A stretch of 64,000 bases of DNA. Origin: Chromobacterium paludis. GTDB taxonomy: Bacteria > Pseudomonadota > Gammaproteobacteria > Burkholderiales > Chromobacteriaceae. A model generated the notes under the pieces. That model worked only from the letters and a program-made list of their open reading frames with translations. It had not been told where the DNA came from and made no database searches. A program made the position numbers and the translations under genes. The stretch is from contig NZ_CP043473.1 of the NCBI RefSeq assembly GCF_008275125.1, positions 3,162,001-3,226,000 on the forward strand, given 5' to 3'. Below, one piece after another: positions 30,310 to 39,526 of this stretch (its first letter is position 1; the number at the start of each line of letters is the position of its first letter).

Positions 30310-31251
30310 ATGTCGGTTTACACAACAGTCAGCCGCGATAGCCTGCAGCAATGGCTGCAGGGCTATGCGCTGGGACAATTGGTTGATTTCCAGGGCATCG
30401 CAGCCGGCATCACCAATACCAACTACTTCGTCACCACCACGCAAGGCCGCTACGTGTTGACGCTGTTCGAAACCCTGCAACTGGAAGAACTGCCTTATTT
30501 CCTGTCGCTGATGAGCCACCTGGACAAGCATGGCGTGGCCTGCCCGGCGCCCATCGCCGACAACGCCGACCGCTTCGCCTCCCTGCTGGCCGGCAAACCG
30601 GCCTGCCTGGTCAGCTGCTTGGCAGGCCGTGACGTAAACCACCCCAACGCCACGCAATGCCGCGCGGTGGGCAAAATGCTGGCGCAGCTGCACAAGGCCG
30701 GCGCCACGTTTCCGCAAAAAATGCGCAACCCGCGCGGCCCGCGCTGGTGGAGCCGCACCGCCCAGCTGCTGTATCCGCAATTGCCTAGCGACAGCGCCGA
30801 AGCGCTGCGCGAGGAAATCCAGTTCCAGGACAGCCACCGTTTCGATCATCTGCCCAGCGGCGTCATCCACGCCGACCTGTTCCGCGACAATGTGCTGTTG
30901 GATGGAAACAACATCAGCGGCTTCATCGACTTCTATTACGCCTGCAACGACATTCTGCTCTACGACGTGGCCATCGCGGTCAACGACTGGGCGCGCCGCG
31001 AAGACGGCGAGCTAGACGATGAATTGGCCCGCGCCTTCCTGAACGGTTACCAGTCGGAGCGGCCTCTGACCGAGGCAGAGCGCGCCTGCTGGCCGGTCAT
31101 GCTGCGCGGGGCGGCGCTGCGGTTTTGGGTGTCCCGATTGCAAGACCTGTACCAGCCGGTCAGCGGCGAACTGACCTATACCAAAGACCCGGAAGCGTTC
31201 CGCCGCTTGCTAGCCGCGCACCGGAACCGAACCACATTCTGGCTGGACTGA
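30310..31251 (+). CDS. thrB: Homoserine kinase, APH-fold type
   Basis: The enzyme phosphorylates homoserine in threonine synthesis. The 313-residue protein belongs to the aminoglycoside-phosphotransferase-like ThrB group rather than the GHMP kinases: MSVYTTVSRDSLQQWL, GITNTNYFVTT, and the kinase motifs HADLFRDNVLLDGNNISGFIDFYYA (given here as HADLFRDNVL and GFIDFYYA). GGAGGCGGC precedes the start. Together with metX it marks the branch from homoserine to threonine or methionine. Confidence 0.95.
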   Translation: MSVYTTVSRDSLQQWLQGYALGQLVDFQGIAAGITNTNYFVTTTQGRYVLTLFETLQLEELPYFLSLMSHLDKHGVACPAPIADNADRFASLLAGKPACLVSCLAGRDVNHPNATQCRAVGKMLAQLHKAGATFPQKMRNPRGPRWWSRTAQLLYPQLPSDSAEALREEIQFQDSHRFDHLPSGVIHADLFRDNVLLDGNNISGFIDFYYACNDILLYDVAIAVNDWARREDGELDDELARAFLNGYQSERPLTEAERACWPVMLRGAALRFWVSRLQDLYQPVSGELTYTKDPEAFRRLLAAHRNRTTFWLD

Positions 31252-31305
31252 AAGAAGCAAGGCATCGCCCCAAAAATTTTTCACGCTGCTGTCATCGCCT
31301 GGCGC

Positions 31306-31333
31306 TTGAATATCTTGCGTTGTGGCTTATCAT
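31306..31333 (+). promoter_or_regulatory. Putative sigma-70 promoter of the yjbE-like gene
   Basis: TTGAAT and TATCAT are separated by 16 bases, 60 bases before the start codon of the Gly/Ala-rich gene. Confidence 0.5.
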
Positions 31334-31392
31334 ACGAGAGAAGTGCGAGCTGTATGCCATTTTTGACACCCAAATTTCTGGAAGGAAACAAC

Positions 31393-31761
31393 ATGCTGAA
31401 GAAGATCCTGGTATTGGCCCTCGCCGCCTCCCTCGCCTCCCCGGCTTTCGCCGCCGGTGAAGAAACCGGCGGCGCTACTGGCGGTACCACCGGTGCTGGT
31501 GGTGCTGGTACAGGTGCTGGTGCTGGTACAGGTGCTGGTGCTGGTGCTGGTGCTGGTGCTGGTGCTGGTGCTGGTGCGGCTGGTGCTGGTGCAGCTGGCG
31601 TTGGCGCAGCTGGCGCGGGCGTGGCGGGTGCCGGCATTGCAGGCGTCGCCGGCATCGGCATCGGCACCGTGGCTGCCATCGGTGCCACCGTGGCTGCCGC
31701 CGTTGCTGTGTCCAGCAACAGCAACTCCTCGTCCAGCCACACCGCTGCGACTCACCACTAA
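31393..31761 (+). CDS. Small secreted Gly/Ala-repeat protein, YjbE-like
   Basis: The 122-residue peptide has a clear signal peptide ([19 protein letters not shown]), a glycine-alanine-threonine repeat region from about 27 to 82 built of GAGA units, a hydrophobic stretch [20 protein letters not shown] and a Ser/Asn/His tail ([16 protein letters not shown]). E. coli YjbE, the first gene of the yjbEFGH exopolysaccharide operon, is likewise a short secreted low-complexity protein, and a yjbH-like gene follows here. Similarity is in layout, not alignable sequence, so the name is an inference. An AAGGAAACAAC site precedes the ATG, and a terminator follows the stop. Confidence 0.75.
   Translation: MLKKILVLALAASLASPAFAAGEETGGATGGTTGAGGAGTGAGAGTGAGAGAGAGAGAGAGAAGAGAAGVGAAGAGVAGAGIAGVAGIGIGTVAAIGATVAAAVAVSSNSNSSSSHTAATHH
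31531..31572 (+). repeat. Tandem GGTGCT hexamer array
   Basis: Seven perfect copies of GGTGCT encode Gly-Ala repeats, with two more perfect copies at 31513-31524 and degenerate copies on both sides. Six-base units change the length of the protein without shifting its frame. Confidence 0.85.
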
Positions 31762-31800
31762 GATCGCTAGCCACGCGCACTTGCGTGACGCGGTTCAAGC

Positions 31801-31833
31801 AAGCCAAACAGGCGCAGTCTGCCTGTTTGGCTT
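31801..31833 (+). terminator. Intrinsic terminator after the yjbE-like gene
   Basis: AAGCCAAACAGGC and GCCTGTTTGGCTT form a perfect 13-bp stem with a 7-base loop, followed by TTCACTTT. It separates the small gene from the yjbH-wza-wzz unit, so the export genes need read-through or a promoter of their own. Confidence 0.8.
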
Positions 31834-32161
31834 TCACTTTGATGACATCGTAGTCTGTTATATTTCGCCGTGCCTATTTGGCAAAGGGAGCGTGCCTCGG
31901 CAAAGCGGGAGAAACGCTTTGGCAAGGCCCAAACCCAAAGACATAAAACCATGCCGACAGACGGAAGCGCGGCAGTCGTTTTATCCCTGTTTCCCCAGAT
32001 TCCATACGCTGTACAACTGTCGCGCGCCCTTGCCAGCGTACTTGTCACATCCGGGCAAGAATTAAGGGATAATCCTGGCATCATAGAAACAAGCTCATCC
32101 TGCCTTTTTCAGAGCAGGCGCGCGGAAGCACACCACAACTGATAACAAACGGGTTGTATCG
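31834..32161 (+). other. Leader region of the yjbH-wza-wzz operon
   Basis: These 328 bases hold no convincing gene; a 90-codon open frame here has no family-like features. An AT-richer patch with TTATATT near 31858-31864 could hold a promoter. No clear Shine-Dalgarno sequence precedes the yjbH start. Confidence 0.4.
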
Positions 32162-35023
32162 ATGCAGAAGAAGTCCAGAAGCCATCTGCTTACAGGGGCG
32201 TTGCAAAAAGGGGTTCCATTGCTGTTTGCCTGCGGCGCGCTCGCCCAGCCCTCACTGAATGGGCAAATCGGCTACATCAACATGCCGTCCGCCCGCGTTG
32301 GAGAAGATGGCACGCTCAGCCTGGGCTATGGCTATGACAAACCGTATGGCATTCTCTGGACCTCGACCACCATACTGCCCTGGCTGGAAGTCTCCGGCCG
32401 CTATGTCTCCATTTCCGGCGTTCCCGGCTTCACGGATCAGCAATACGGCGGGGGCTATGGCCGCTATAAAGACAAGGCCATCGATACCAAATTCCGGCTG
32501 TGGGAAGAGTCGCGCTGGGTGCCGGAAGTCTCGCTGAGCTTCACCGACATCCAGGGCACCCGGCTGTGGAAAGGCACCAACCTGATGGCCAGCAAGCAGC
32601 TGCTGCCCGGCTTGGAAACCACCATAGGCTACGGCTCCGGCCGCATCCAGGGCATGTTCGGCGGCCTGCGCTACACGCCCAGCTTTCTGCCTAACTGGTC
32701 GCTGGTGGCGGAATACGACGCCAATAATTACAGCAAGGATCCCGCACCATTTGTTGGGCACACCTTCGCGACGGACGAGCGTAAAAAAGGCCCAGCGATA
32801 GGCATCGAATACAAATGGGGCTGGCTGGGCCTGCAAGTGGCTCGCCAGCGGACGCACTCCAGCATCAATGCCCATATCGACATTCCCTTGAACGTCAAGG
32901 AGTTCGTGCCCAAAATTCAAGAGCCGGCCTATTTCAGCGGCGGCCCCGATCTGCCGACACGCCCGACGCTGGCGCAATGGCAAGAGAGCCCGGATCATGC
33001 GCGCCAACTGGCCACCGCGCTGAGCAATCAAGACTTCAAAAACATACGCATCGGCATGCAGCGCGATACGCTGGTCATCGAGCTGAGCAATAGCCGCATC
33101 TCCAATGTGGGGCGCGCCGTAGGCCGCGCCGTGCGCACGGCCTTGTATTTCGCCCCGCTTGAGACGCGCGAGATCAAAGTGGTGTACACCGAGCTGGAAC
33201 AGCCCGTCGCCACTTACAGCTTCTACGATCTGCCCACCCTCAACGACTATTTGCTGGGCAAGGTCAACCGCGAGCGCTTCCTGCAAACTGTCAATATCAA
33301 GCCCGGCCGCGATGAAGAAGCCCAGCCGCTGGATAGCCGCACCCTGGCGCAATCGCTGCGCGAGGGCATAGACATCAACGTGATGAACAACCGGGACGCC
33401 GACCCCATCCAGGTGACCAGCGACGACTCAGAAGACAACCGCTTCCACCTGGCGCCCAAGATGGGGGTCTATTTCAACGACCCCAGCGGGGCCTTCCATT
33501 ATGACATCATGGCCGAGGCCACCTATAAGCGCCGCCTCGGCAAAGGCTTGTATCTGGATAGCGCGCTGAGCGCTGACCTGTACAACACCATTACCGCGGT
33601 CAAACAGCCGTCCAACAGCCTGCTGCCGCATGTTCGCTCAGACATCGCCGACTACAAGCGCGTCAAGTCGCCCAAGCTGAATCGCCTCTTGGTCAATCAA
33701 TACCTGACCCTGTCGCCCGAAGTCTATGCGCGCGCCTCTGCGGGCATCTACGAAGAAATGTTCCGCGGTGCCGGCGGCCAGATCCTGTACTACCCCGGCT
33801 TCAACAAAAACTGGGCCGTGGACTTGTCCGTCGATGCCTTGCAACAACGCGATGTCAACGGCTGGTTCGGCAAGCGCGACTATCAAACCATCACAGCCAT
33901 CACCTCTCTGCACTACCAGCTGCCCATGGGCATCACCGCCACCGCTCGCGTTGGGCGCTTCCTGGCCAAGGATGATGGCGTGCGCATCGAATTCTCCCGC
34001 CGCTTCCGCTCCGGCGTCGAAGCCGGCTTCTGGTATACCAAGACCAACGGCAACGACATCACCTCGCCCGGCGCACCATCCAAGCCGTACAACGACAAAG
34101 GCATGTTCTTCTCCATCCCGCTCAACAGTCTGCTGACCTTCGACACCCGCAATGTCGGCAACTTCTCGCTTGCGCCATGGACGCGCGACGTTGGCCAGAT
34201 GGTGATGACGCCGGGCGACCTCTACGACATCCTGCGCGACCCCAAACGCGACATCAATGCCTACGATGGCCTCGGCGACTTCGCCGAGCGCGCCGATGAA
34301 CAAAACCTGCCCCAGGTCACGCCGCCCATGCCCAGCTACCAGCCCTGGCCGATGATCCGCATGCGCTTGGAGGACTCAGGCAATCGCTGGCTGGACATGA
34401 ATGACAAGGCGGCCGGCCTCGGTCTGGCCACGTTGACGGTGGCGGCCGCCGCCGCGCTGGACAAGCCGGCAGACCGGCTGTTCAAGAATCACCAACAAAA
34501 CAATCTGGTCAAGGCTTGGGGCAAGGTGGGCAAAAACCTGCCCCTCGCCACCGCCGCGCTGTCCGGCGCCGCGTTTGCGCTCGGCGATGACCGTCTCAGC
34601 AATACCGGGCTGATCGCGCTCGAATCCGCAGCCGTGGCCGTCGCGGGCAACGAGGCGCTGAAATTCGCCGTCAACCGCGCCCGCCCTGGCGACGACAATG
34701 CGCCGTGGCGCAGCCAGCCCAGCGGCGCCTCGCGCTGGCAGAGCAGCTTCGGCTCCAATCACTCTACCGTGCTCTTCGCCACCCTCACGCCCTTCGCCAA
34801 AGAATACGATCAACCCTGGCTGTACGGCGTCGCCGCGCTGGGCGCGGCCGGCCGCGCCGCCAGCCGCGATCATTGGCTGTCCGACCTCGCCGTCGGCGGA
34901 GCCCTGGGTTATGCCACGGCCAACTGGCTTTGGCAGTCGCAGCGCAACAATAACCGGTATCATCTGGGTCTGGACCTCGCGCCACAACAAGTCGGTCTGC
35001 AATGGAAAATCAATACTCCATGA
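32162..35023 (+). CDS. YjbH-like outer-membrane protein fused to a PAP2 phosphatase domain
   Basis: The 953-residue protein has a signal peptide (cleavage likely in CGALAQ), then a YjbH-type beta-rich region of about 730 residues starting PSLNGQIGYINMPSARVG, and from about residue 740 a helical domain with the complete PAP2 signature: Lys834 and Arg841-Pro842 in KFAVNRARP, His867 in FGSNHS, and Arg898, His904, Asp908 in GRAASRDHWLSD. E. coli YjbH is an exopolysaccharide outer-membrane component without such a phosphatase. The PAP2 part should hydrolyse phosphate from a lipid or polymer carrier on the periplasmic side. It ends ATGA-coupled to wza. The substrate is unknown. Confidence 0.85.
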   Translation: MQKKSRSHLLTGALQKGVPLLFACGALAQPSLNGQIGYINMPSARVGEDGTLSLGYGYDKPYGILWTSTTILPWLEVSGRYVSISGVPGFTDQQYGGGYGRYKDKAIDTKFRLWEESRWVPEVSLSFTDIQGTRLWKGTNLMASKQLLPGLETTIGYGSGRIQGMFGGLRYTPSFLPNWSLVAEYDANNYSKDPAPFVGHTFATDERKKGPAIGIEYKWGWLGLQVARQRTHSSINAHIDIPLNVKEFVPKIQEPAYFSGGPDLPTRPTLAQWQESPDHARQLATALSNQDFKNIRIGMQRDTLVIELSNSRISNVGRAVGRAVRTALYFAPLETREIKVVYTELEQPVATYSFYDLPTLNDYLLGKVNRERFLQTVNIKPGRDEEAQPLDSRTLAQSLREGIDINVMNNRDADPIQVTSDDSEDNRFHLAPKMGVYFNDPSGAFHYDIMAEATYKRRLGKGLYLDSALSADLYNTITAVKQPSNSLLPHVRSDIADYKRVKSPKLNRLLVNQYLTLSPEVYARASAGIYEEMFRGAGGQILYYPGFNKNWAVDLSVDALQQRDVNGWFGKRDYQTITAITSLHYQLPMGITATARVGRFLAKDDGVRIEFSRRFRSGVEAGFWYTKTNGNDITSPGAPSKPYNDKGMFFSIPLNSLLTFDTRNVGNFSLAPWTRDVGQMVMTPGDLYDILRDPKRDINAYDGLGDFAERADEQNLPQVTPPMPSYQPWPMIRMRLEDSGNRWLDMNDKAAGLGLATLTVAAAAALDKPADRLFKNHQQNNLVKAWGKVGKNLPLATAALSGAAFALGDDRLSNTGLIALESAAVAVAGNEALKFAVNRARPGDDNAPWRSQPSGASRWQSSFGSNHSTVLFATLTPFAKEYDQPWLYGVAALGAAGRAASRDHWLSDLAVGGALGYATANWLWQSQRNNNRYHLGLDLAPQQVGLQWKINTP

Positions 35024-36879
35024 AATTAAACATGAAAAACGGAATCTTGAAGATTAAGCCCTTATTGATCGCCTGCTTGCTGGCAAGCACGCCCTTGGCC
35101 ATGGCGGCGCCCACCCTGCCGACGATGCAGGCGGATGTCCAGCAGGATGCCGGCACCAGTCTGCCGGTCATCAGCGGCGGCAATGTTGCTGCCATGCCGC
35201 AACTGGCCCCTCGCTTACCGGCAGCCAACGCTCCCTTGCACTCCTTGCCGCCCTTGCCTTTCGCCGAGTATGTGCAAAAAAGTACCGGCCAGTCGCTGCC
35301 GCTGTTTGGACAAGCACTGTTCCAAGGCCAGGCCAACCGTTTCGACGCCTCCAGCAGCGTCGCCGTCAATCCCGATTACGTGATCGGCACTGGCGACCAG
35401 CTGCAGATCAAGGGCTGGGGCATGGTCGACATCGACCTGAACCTGACCGTGGACCGCAAGGGCGAAATCTATCTGCCGCGCGTCGGCGCGGTTGCCGTAG
35501 CCGGCGTCCATTACCGCGATCTGCAGGACGTGCTGAAGAAAAGCATCGGCCGCGTCTTCAACAACTTCGACCTCAGCGTCAGCTTGGTGCAAAGCCGCTC
35601 GGTGCAAGTCTATATCGTCGGCCACGCCCGCAACCCCGGCAGCTATACCCTGAGCGCGATGAGCACGTTGTTGAACGGCCTGCTGCTGTCCGGCGGGCCG
35701 GATAATAGCGGCAGCGTGCGCCAGGTCAATCTGCTGCGCGACGGCAAGAAAGTCGCCTCACTCGACCTGTACCAAGTCCTGGTCAACGGCGACAAGTCCC
35801 TGGACCAGACGCTGCGCGACGGCGATACCATCCAGATTCCGGCCGCAGGACAGCGCGCCGCCCTGATCGGCCAAGTCAAAACGCCAGCCATCTATGAATT
35901 CAAGCCAGGAGAGAGCGCTGCCGACCTCTTGCACTGGGCCGGCGGCTTGGAATCGGCGGCGGAAGGCAAACAAATCATCCTCGAGAAGAGCATAGACAAC
36001 CGATTCGTGTCCCAGGCCAAGACCAAGGGCGAATTGCAGGCCTTCTCCACGGTTCGGCTGAATGCCGGCGACATTCTCCGCGTCCAGGCGCCGGGCGCCC
36101 TGCCGGTCAGTGTGATGGCCAGCAAGGAGTACGTCACCGTCAGCGGCGAGGCTAATGAAACGGGCACCTTCGAACTACGCAAGGGCGAAACCCTGCGCCA
36201 GCTGATCATGCGCCTGGGAGGGGTGGATGAGGAGGGCTATGTCTTCGGCACGTCATTGACGCGGGACAGCGTGCGGCAACAGCAGCAGCAGAAGCTGGAC
36301 GAGGCCGCCGACCGCTTCGAAAAAGACCTGGACCAGAATGCCGCCAACCGCATTGCGCAGTTGACCGACAAAGACATCATCGCCGCGGTTGCCGCCCAGA
36401 CGGAAAGACAGCACCAGTTGGCGGCTAGGATGCGCAGCGTCAAGGCCGAAGGCCGCATCGTGCTGGAACTGAAGGACATGAACGCCCAGGTCAAGGACCT
36501 GCCCGACCTGCCGCTGCAGGATGGCGACCGGATCAGCTTCCCGCGCCGCCCCGGCACCGTCAACGTCATCGGCTCGGTCTATCAGGCCAATACCTTCATC
36601 TTCCGTCCGCAACGCACGGTGGCCGACTACCTGGAGCTAGCGGGCGGCATCAACCCGAGCGGCGATCAGTCGGCAACCTATCTGCTGCGCGCTGACGGCA
36701 CCGCCGTCGGCAATGGCTCCTGGCTTTCCAGCGTAGGCAGCCAGCGCGTCAATCCGGGCGATACCATCGTGGTGCCGGAAAAACTGGAGCGCAGCAGCTG
36801 GACCCAATCCCTGAAGGAATGGACGACGATTCTGTACCAGTTCGGCCTGGGCGCCGCCGGCCTGAAAGTCCTGAAATGA
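35020..36879 (+). CDS. wza: Polysaccharide export outer-membrane channel, Wza family
   Basis: The 619-residue protein has a signal peptide (LLIACLLASTPLAMA; the Cys is followed by hydrophobic residues, so lipidation is doubtful), the poly-export domain near 118-195 (YVIGTGDQLQIKGWGMVDIDL, DRKGEIYLPRVGAVAVAG) and several SLBB domains, with VYIVGHARNPGSYTL, VTVSGEANETGTFEL and VNVIGSVYQANTFIF. It should form the outer-membrane exit pore for the polymer. I used the ATG overlapping the yjbH stop; an ATG four codons later is equally possible. It is coupled to the Wzz gene. Confidence 0.9.
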   Translation: MKLNMKNGILKIKPLLIACLLASTPLAMAAPTLPTMQADVQQDAGTSLPVISGGNVAAMPQLAPRLPAANAPLHSLPPLPFAEYVQKSTGQSLPLFGQALFQGQANRFDASSSVAVNPDYVIGTGDQLQIKGWGMVDIDLNLTVDRKGEIYLPRVGAVAVAGVHYRDLQDVLKKSIGRVFNNFDLSVSLVQSRSVQVYIVGHARNPGSYTLSAMSTLLNGLLLSGGPDNSGSVRQVNLLRDGKKVASLDLYQVLVNGDKSLDQTLRDGDTIQIPAAGQRAALIGQVKTPAIYEFKPGESAADLLHWAGGLESAAEGKQIILEKSIDNRFVSQAKTKGELQAFSTVRLNAGDILRVQAPGALPVSVMASKEYVTVSGEANETGTFELRKGETLRQLIMRLGGVDEEGYVFGTSLTRDSVRQQQQQKLDEAADRFEKDLDQNAANRIAQLTDKDIIAAVAAQTERQHQLAARMRSVKAEGRIVLELKDMNAQVKDLPDLPLQDGDRISFPRRPGTVNVIGSVYQANTFIFRPQRTVADYLELAGGINPSGDQSATYLLRADGTAVGNGSWLSSVGSQRVNPGDTIVVPEKLERSSWTQSLKEWTTILYQFGLGAAGLKVLK

Positions 36880-38087
36880 GTCACGCAGAAATGAAAGACG
36901 CTCCGATGCAACACCACGCGGCAGCCGCAGGCGATGAAATCGACTTAATGGAAATGCTGCTGAGCCTGGCGCGGCAACGGCGCTGGATTGCCGGCTGCAC
37001 CCTGGCCTGCGGCGCCGCCGCGCTGGCGTACGCGCTGCTGGCCAAGCCTATCTTCACGGCCAGCACCAGCATCATGCCGCCGCAACAGCAAAGCAGCGGC
37101 ATCAGCGCCATGCTGGGGCAGCTCGGCGGCCTCGCCGGCGCGGCTGGCGGCATTGCCGGCTTGAAAAATCCCAATGACTTGTACATCGGCATGCTGAAAA
37201 GCCGCACCGTCGCCGACAAGCTGATCGCCGGTCTCAAGCTACGACAGCATTATGATCAAAAGACCATGGATGGCACGCGCAAGGCCTTGCAAGCCGCCTC
37301 CAGCTTTGTCAGCGGCAAGGACGGGCTGATCAATATCAGTGTCGATGACCCTGATCCGCAATTCGCCGCGACCCTGGCCAACGCCTATGTGCAGGAGCTC
37401 AAAGCCGTCAACCAGTCCTTGGCCGTAACCGATGCCGCGAAGCGGCGCCTGTTTTTCGAGCAACAGCTGAAAGACGCCAAGACCCAGCTGGCCGCCGCCG
37501 AAACGGATCTGCGCAAGACTCAGGAGCGCACCGGCATGATCCTGCCTGAGGGGCAGTTGCCCGCCATCGTCGCCAGCGTGACGCAGCTGCGCGCCAACAT
37601 CGCCGCCAAGGAAGTGCAGCTGGAGGCGATGCGCAGTTTCGCCACCGCGCAGAATCCGGCCTACATCAAGACGCAACAGGAACTGGCGGGCTTGCGCGAG
37701 CAATTAGCCAAACTGGACAGCGGCCAAGGCAGCGACAGCAGCTTGTTCGTGCCGACCGGAAAACTCGCGCAGAGCGGCCTCGAATACATGCGCAAGCTGC
37801 GCGAACTCAAGTATCAGGAAACCGTATTTGAACTGCTGTCCAAGCAGTACGAAATCGCCAAGATCGACGAGGCCAAGGACTCCTCTTTGATCCAGGTGCT
37901 GGACCCGGCGGTGCCGCCTGAGCTGAAGAGCAAGCCGAAGCGCAGCCTGATCGTCGCGCTTGGCTTGTTGGGCGGGTTGATGATAGGCATCCTGAGCGCC
38001 CTGCTGCGTGCCACTCTCAATAATGCCGATGACGCGACGCGCCAACGGCGCCGTGAATTGCTGCTTGCCCTGAAGAGCGGCCAGTAA
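36876..38087 (+). CDS. Wzz-type polysaccharide chain-length determinant protein
   Basis: The 403-residue inner-membrane protein has an N-terminal Wzz domain (EIDLMEMLLSLARQRRWIAGC), a membrane helix near 40-55, a long periplasmic coiled-coil part with RLFFEQQLKDAKTQLAAAETDL, the tail motif VLDPAVPPELKSKPKRSLIV and a second helix near 365-385. It ends with a short cytoplasmic tail and no Walker A or tyrosine cluster, so it is not a BY-kinase. It should set polymer length and bridge to the Wza channel. Start and wza stop overlap as ATGA; a strong terminator follows. Confidence 0.9.
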   Translation: MSHAEMKDAPMQHHAAAAGDEIDLMEMLLSLARQRRWIAGCTLACGAAALAYALLAKPIFTASTSIMPPQQQSSGISAMLGQLGGLAGAAGGIAGLKNPNDLYIGMLKSRTVADKLIAGLKLRQHYDQKTMDGTRKALQAASSFVSGKDGLINISVDDPDPQFAATLANAYVQELKAVNQSLAVTDAAKRRLFFEQQLKDAKTQLAAAETDLRKTQERTGMILPEGQLPAIVASVTQLRANIAAKEVQLEAMRSFATAQNPAYIKTQQELAGLREQLAKLDSGQGSDSSLFVPTGKLAQSGLEYMRKLRELKYQETVFELLSKQYEIAKIDEAKDSSLIQVLDPAVPPELKSKPKRSLIVALGLLGGLMIGILSALLRATLNNADDATRQRRRELLLALKSGQ

Positions 38088-38102
38088 ACCCGTCAAAGCC
38101 AT

Positions 38103-38131
38103 AACCGGCTGCATCGCGCAGCCGGTTTTTT
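38103..38131 (+). terminator. Intrinsic terminator of the yjbH-wza-wzz operon
   Basis: AACCGGCTGC and GCAGCCGGTT form a 10-bp stem with a 5-base loop and a T-run of six. It overlaps the stop codon of the convergent MFS gene. Confidence 0.9.
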
Positions 38132-39329
38132 ATTTTCCTGCCTGCCGCAGTCGGTAAGCCATGCGGCAGACGAATCCCAAAACCAGCAACACGCACATGG
38201 CGCTTGCCAGCCGCAAGGGGCTGGCCCAGGCAAGCGGCGCCAGCACGCCGGCCACCAGGCTGGACATCATGGTCTGGCAGAAACCCTGCAAAGACGATGC
38301 CGTGCCGCGCAGCGACGGAAACTGATCCATCAGATTCAGCGTGATGGATGGCGCCACCAGAGACATGCCCGTGGTGTACAACGCCAGCGGCAGCACCGCC
38401 CATGGCAATGCCTGCTGCGCGGCGATCAGGTTGTAGGCCAAATTGAGTCCGGCGGCGAAGAACATCAGCCAATAGCCCCGGCTCACGATCTCACGCGGAC
38501 TGAAATGGCCAGCCATGCGGCCGGACAGGTAGGCCCCGAACATGATGCCGGACACGGCAGGCCCGAACAGCCATAAGAAATCTCCCGGTCCCAGACGCAA
38601 GTGCTGCATCAGGAACACCGGCGCCGAGGGGATGTACAGGAAAAAGCCGGCAAAATTTAAAGACACCGCCGCCGTCAGCAGCTGGAAATCCCGCTTGCGG
38701 CCCACTTGCCAATAATTGGCCAGCAGATACTTCACTTTCAACGGCTGCCGGGCAGGCTCATGATGCGTTTCTTCCAACGCGAACCAGGTCAGCGCAAACA
38801 GGGCGAAACCGATCGCGCCCATGAAAATGAAGATCGAATGCCAGCCGAACGCGCCGAACAGCCAGCCGCCCACCACCGGCGCGATCGCCGGCGACAAGGA
38901 AAACAGCATGGTCACCTGCGACATCAGCCGCTGCGCCGCCGCGCCGTCCAACTTGTCGCGGATGATGGCGCGGCCCACCACCAGGCCGGCGCCGCCGCAC
39001 AGCCCCTGCAAGGCGCGGAATAACAGCAAGGCGCCCAGGCTCTGCGACAGCGCGCACCCGATCGACGCCAGCCCGAACAGCAGCGTCGTGGCCAGGACCA
39101 CGGGGCGGCGGCCCACCGCATCGGAAATCGAGCCATGCCACAACATCATCAGCGCGTAACAGAATAGATACACGGTCAACGCCTGTTGCATTTCCAAAGG
39201 CGATGCCGACAGGCTGTGCCCGATGGAGCGCATCGCCGGCAGAAACGTGTCGATGGAAAAGGGACCCAGCGTGGACAGCGCGGCCAGCAAAGCGGCCAAG
39301 CCCAGATGATTGCGCGAAGAGGAGGACAT
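38130..39329 (-). CDS. Bcr/CflA family multidrug efflux MFS transporter
   Basis: The 399-residue protein has twelve predicted segments and the DHA1/Bcr-CflA marks: LAALSTLGPFSIDTFLPAM, GSISDAVGRRPVVLATTLLF, LCGGAGLVVGRAIIRD and SPAIAPVVGGWL. It should export drugs or other small molecules by proton antiport. I chose the ATG before SSSSRNHLG because the 36 additional upstream codons are hydrophilic and out of family. It is convergent with the Wzz gene. Confidence 0.9.
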   Translation of the reverse strand: MSSSSRNHLGLAALLAALSTLGPFSIDTFLPAMRSIGHSLSASPLEMQQALTVYLFCYALMMLWHGSISDAVGRRPVVLATTLLFGLASIGCALSQSLGALLLFRALQGLCGGAGLVVGRAIIRDKLDGAAAQRLMSQVTMLFSLSPAIAPVVGGWLFGAFGWHSIFIFMGAIGFALFALTWFALEETHHEPARQPLKVKYLLANYWQVGRKRDFQLLTAAVSLNFAGFFLYIPSAPVFLMQHLRLGPGDFLWLFGPAVSGIMFGAYLSGRMAGHFSPREIVSRGYWLMFFAAGLNLAYNLIAAQQALPWAVLPLALYTTGMSLVAPSITLNLMDQFPSLRGTASSLQGFCQTMMSSLVAGVLAPLAWASPLRLASAMCVLLVLGFVCRMAYRLRQAGK

Positions 39330-39526
39330 GATGAACCGGAAGGGATGAACACTCGCATGGTAGCGGCTCCTCGCTGCCGGAAAAACCCTTATCTGCATCT
39401 GGTTTGAAGCCAGCGCTGGCCATGCCGACGCATCCATGCCACCATGCCGGCCCTTTCCAAGCCCTCAATCGCGGGTTATGCTGAATCGATGCAGCAGATC
39501 CCCGCCCACAACAAGGGAGAAGCCAC

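Noticed and set aside
31870..32142. 90-codon frame before the yjbH-like gene
   Set aside because: No ribosome binding site, signal peptide or family pattern; treated as leader sequence.
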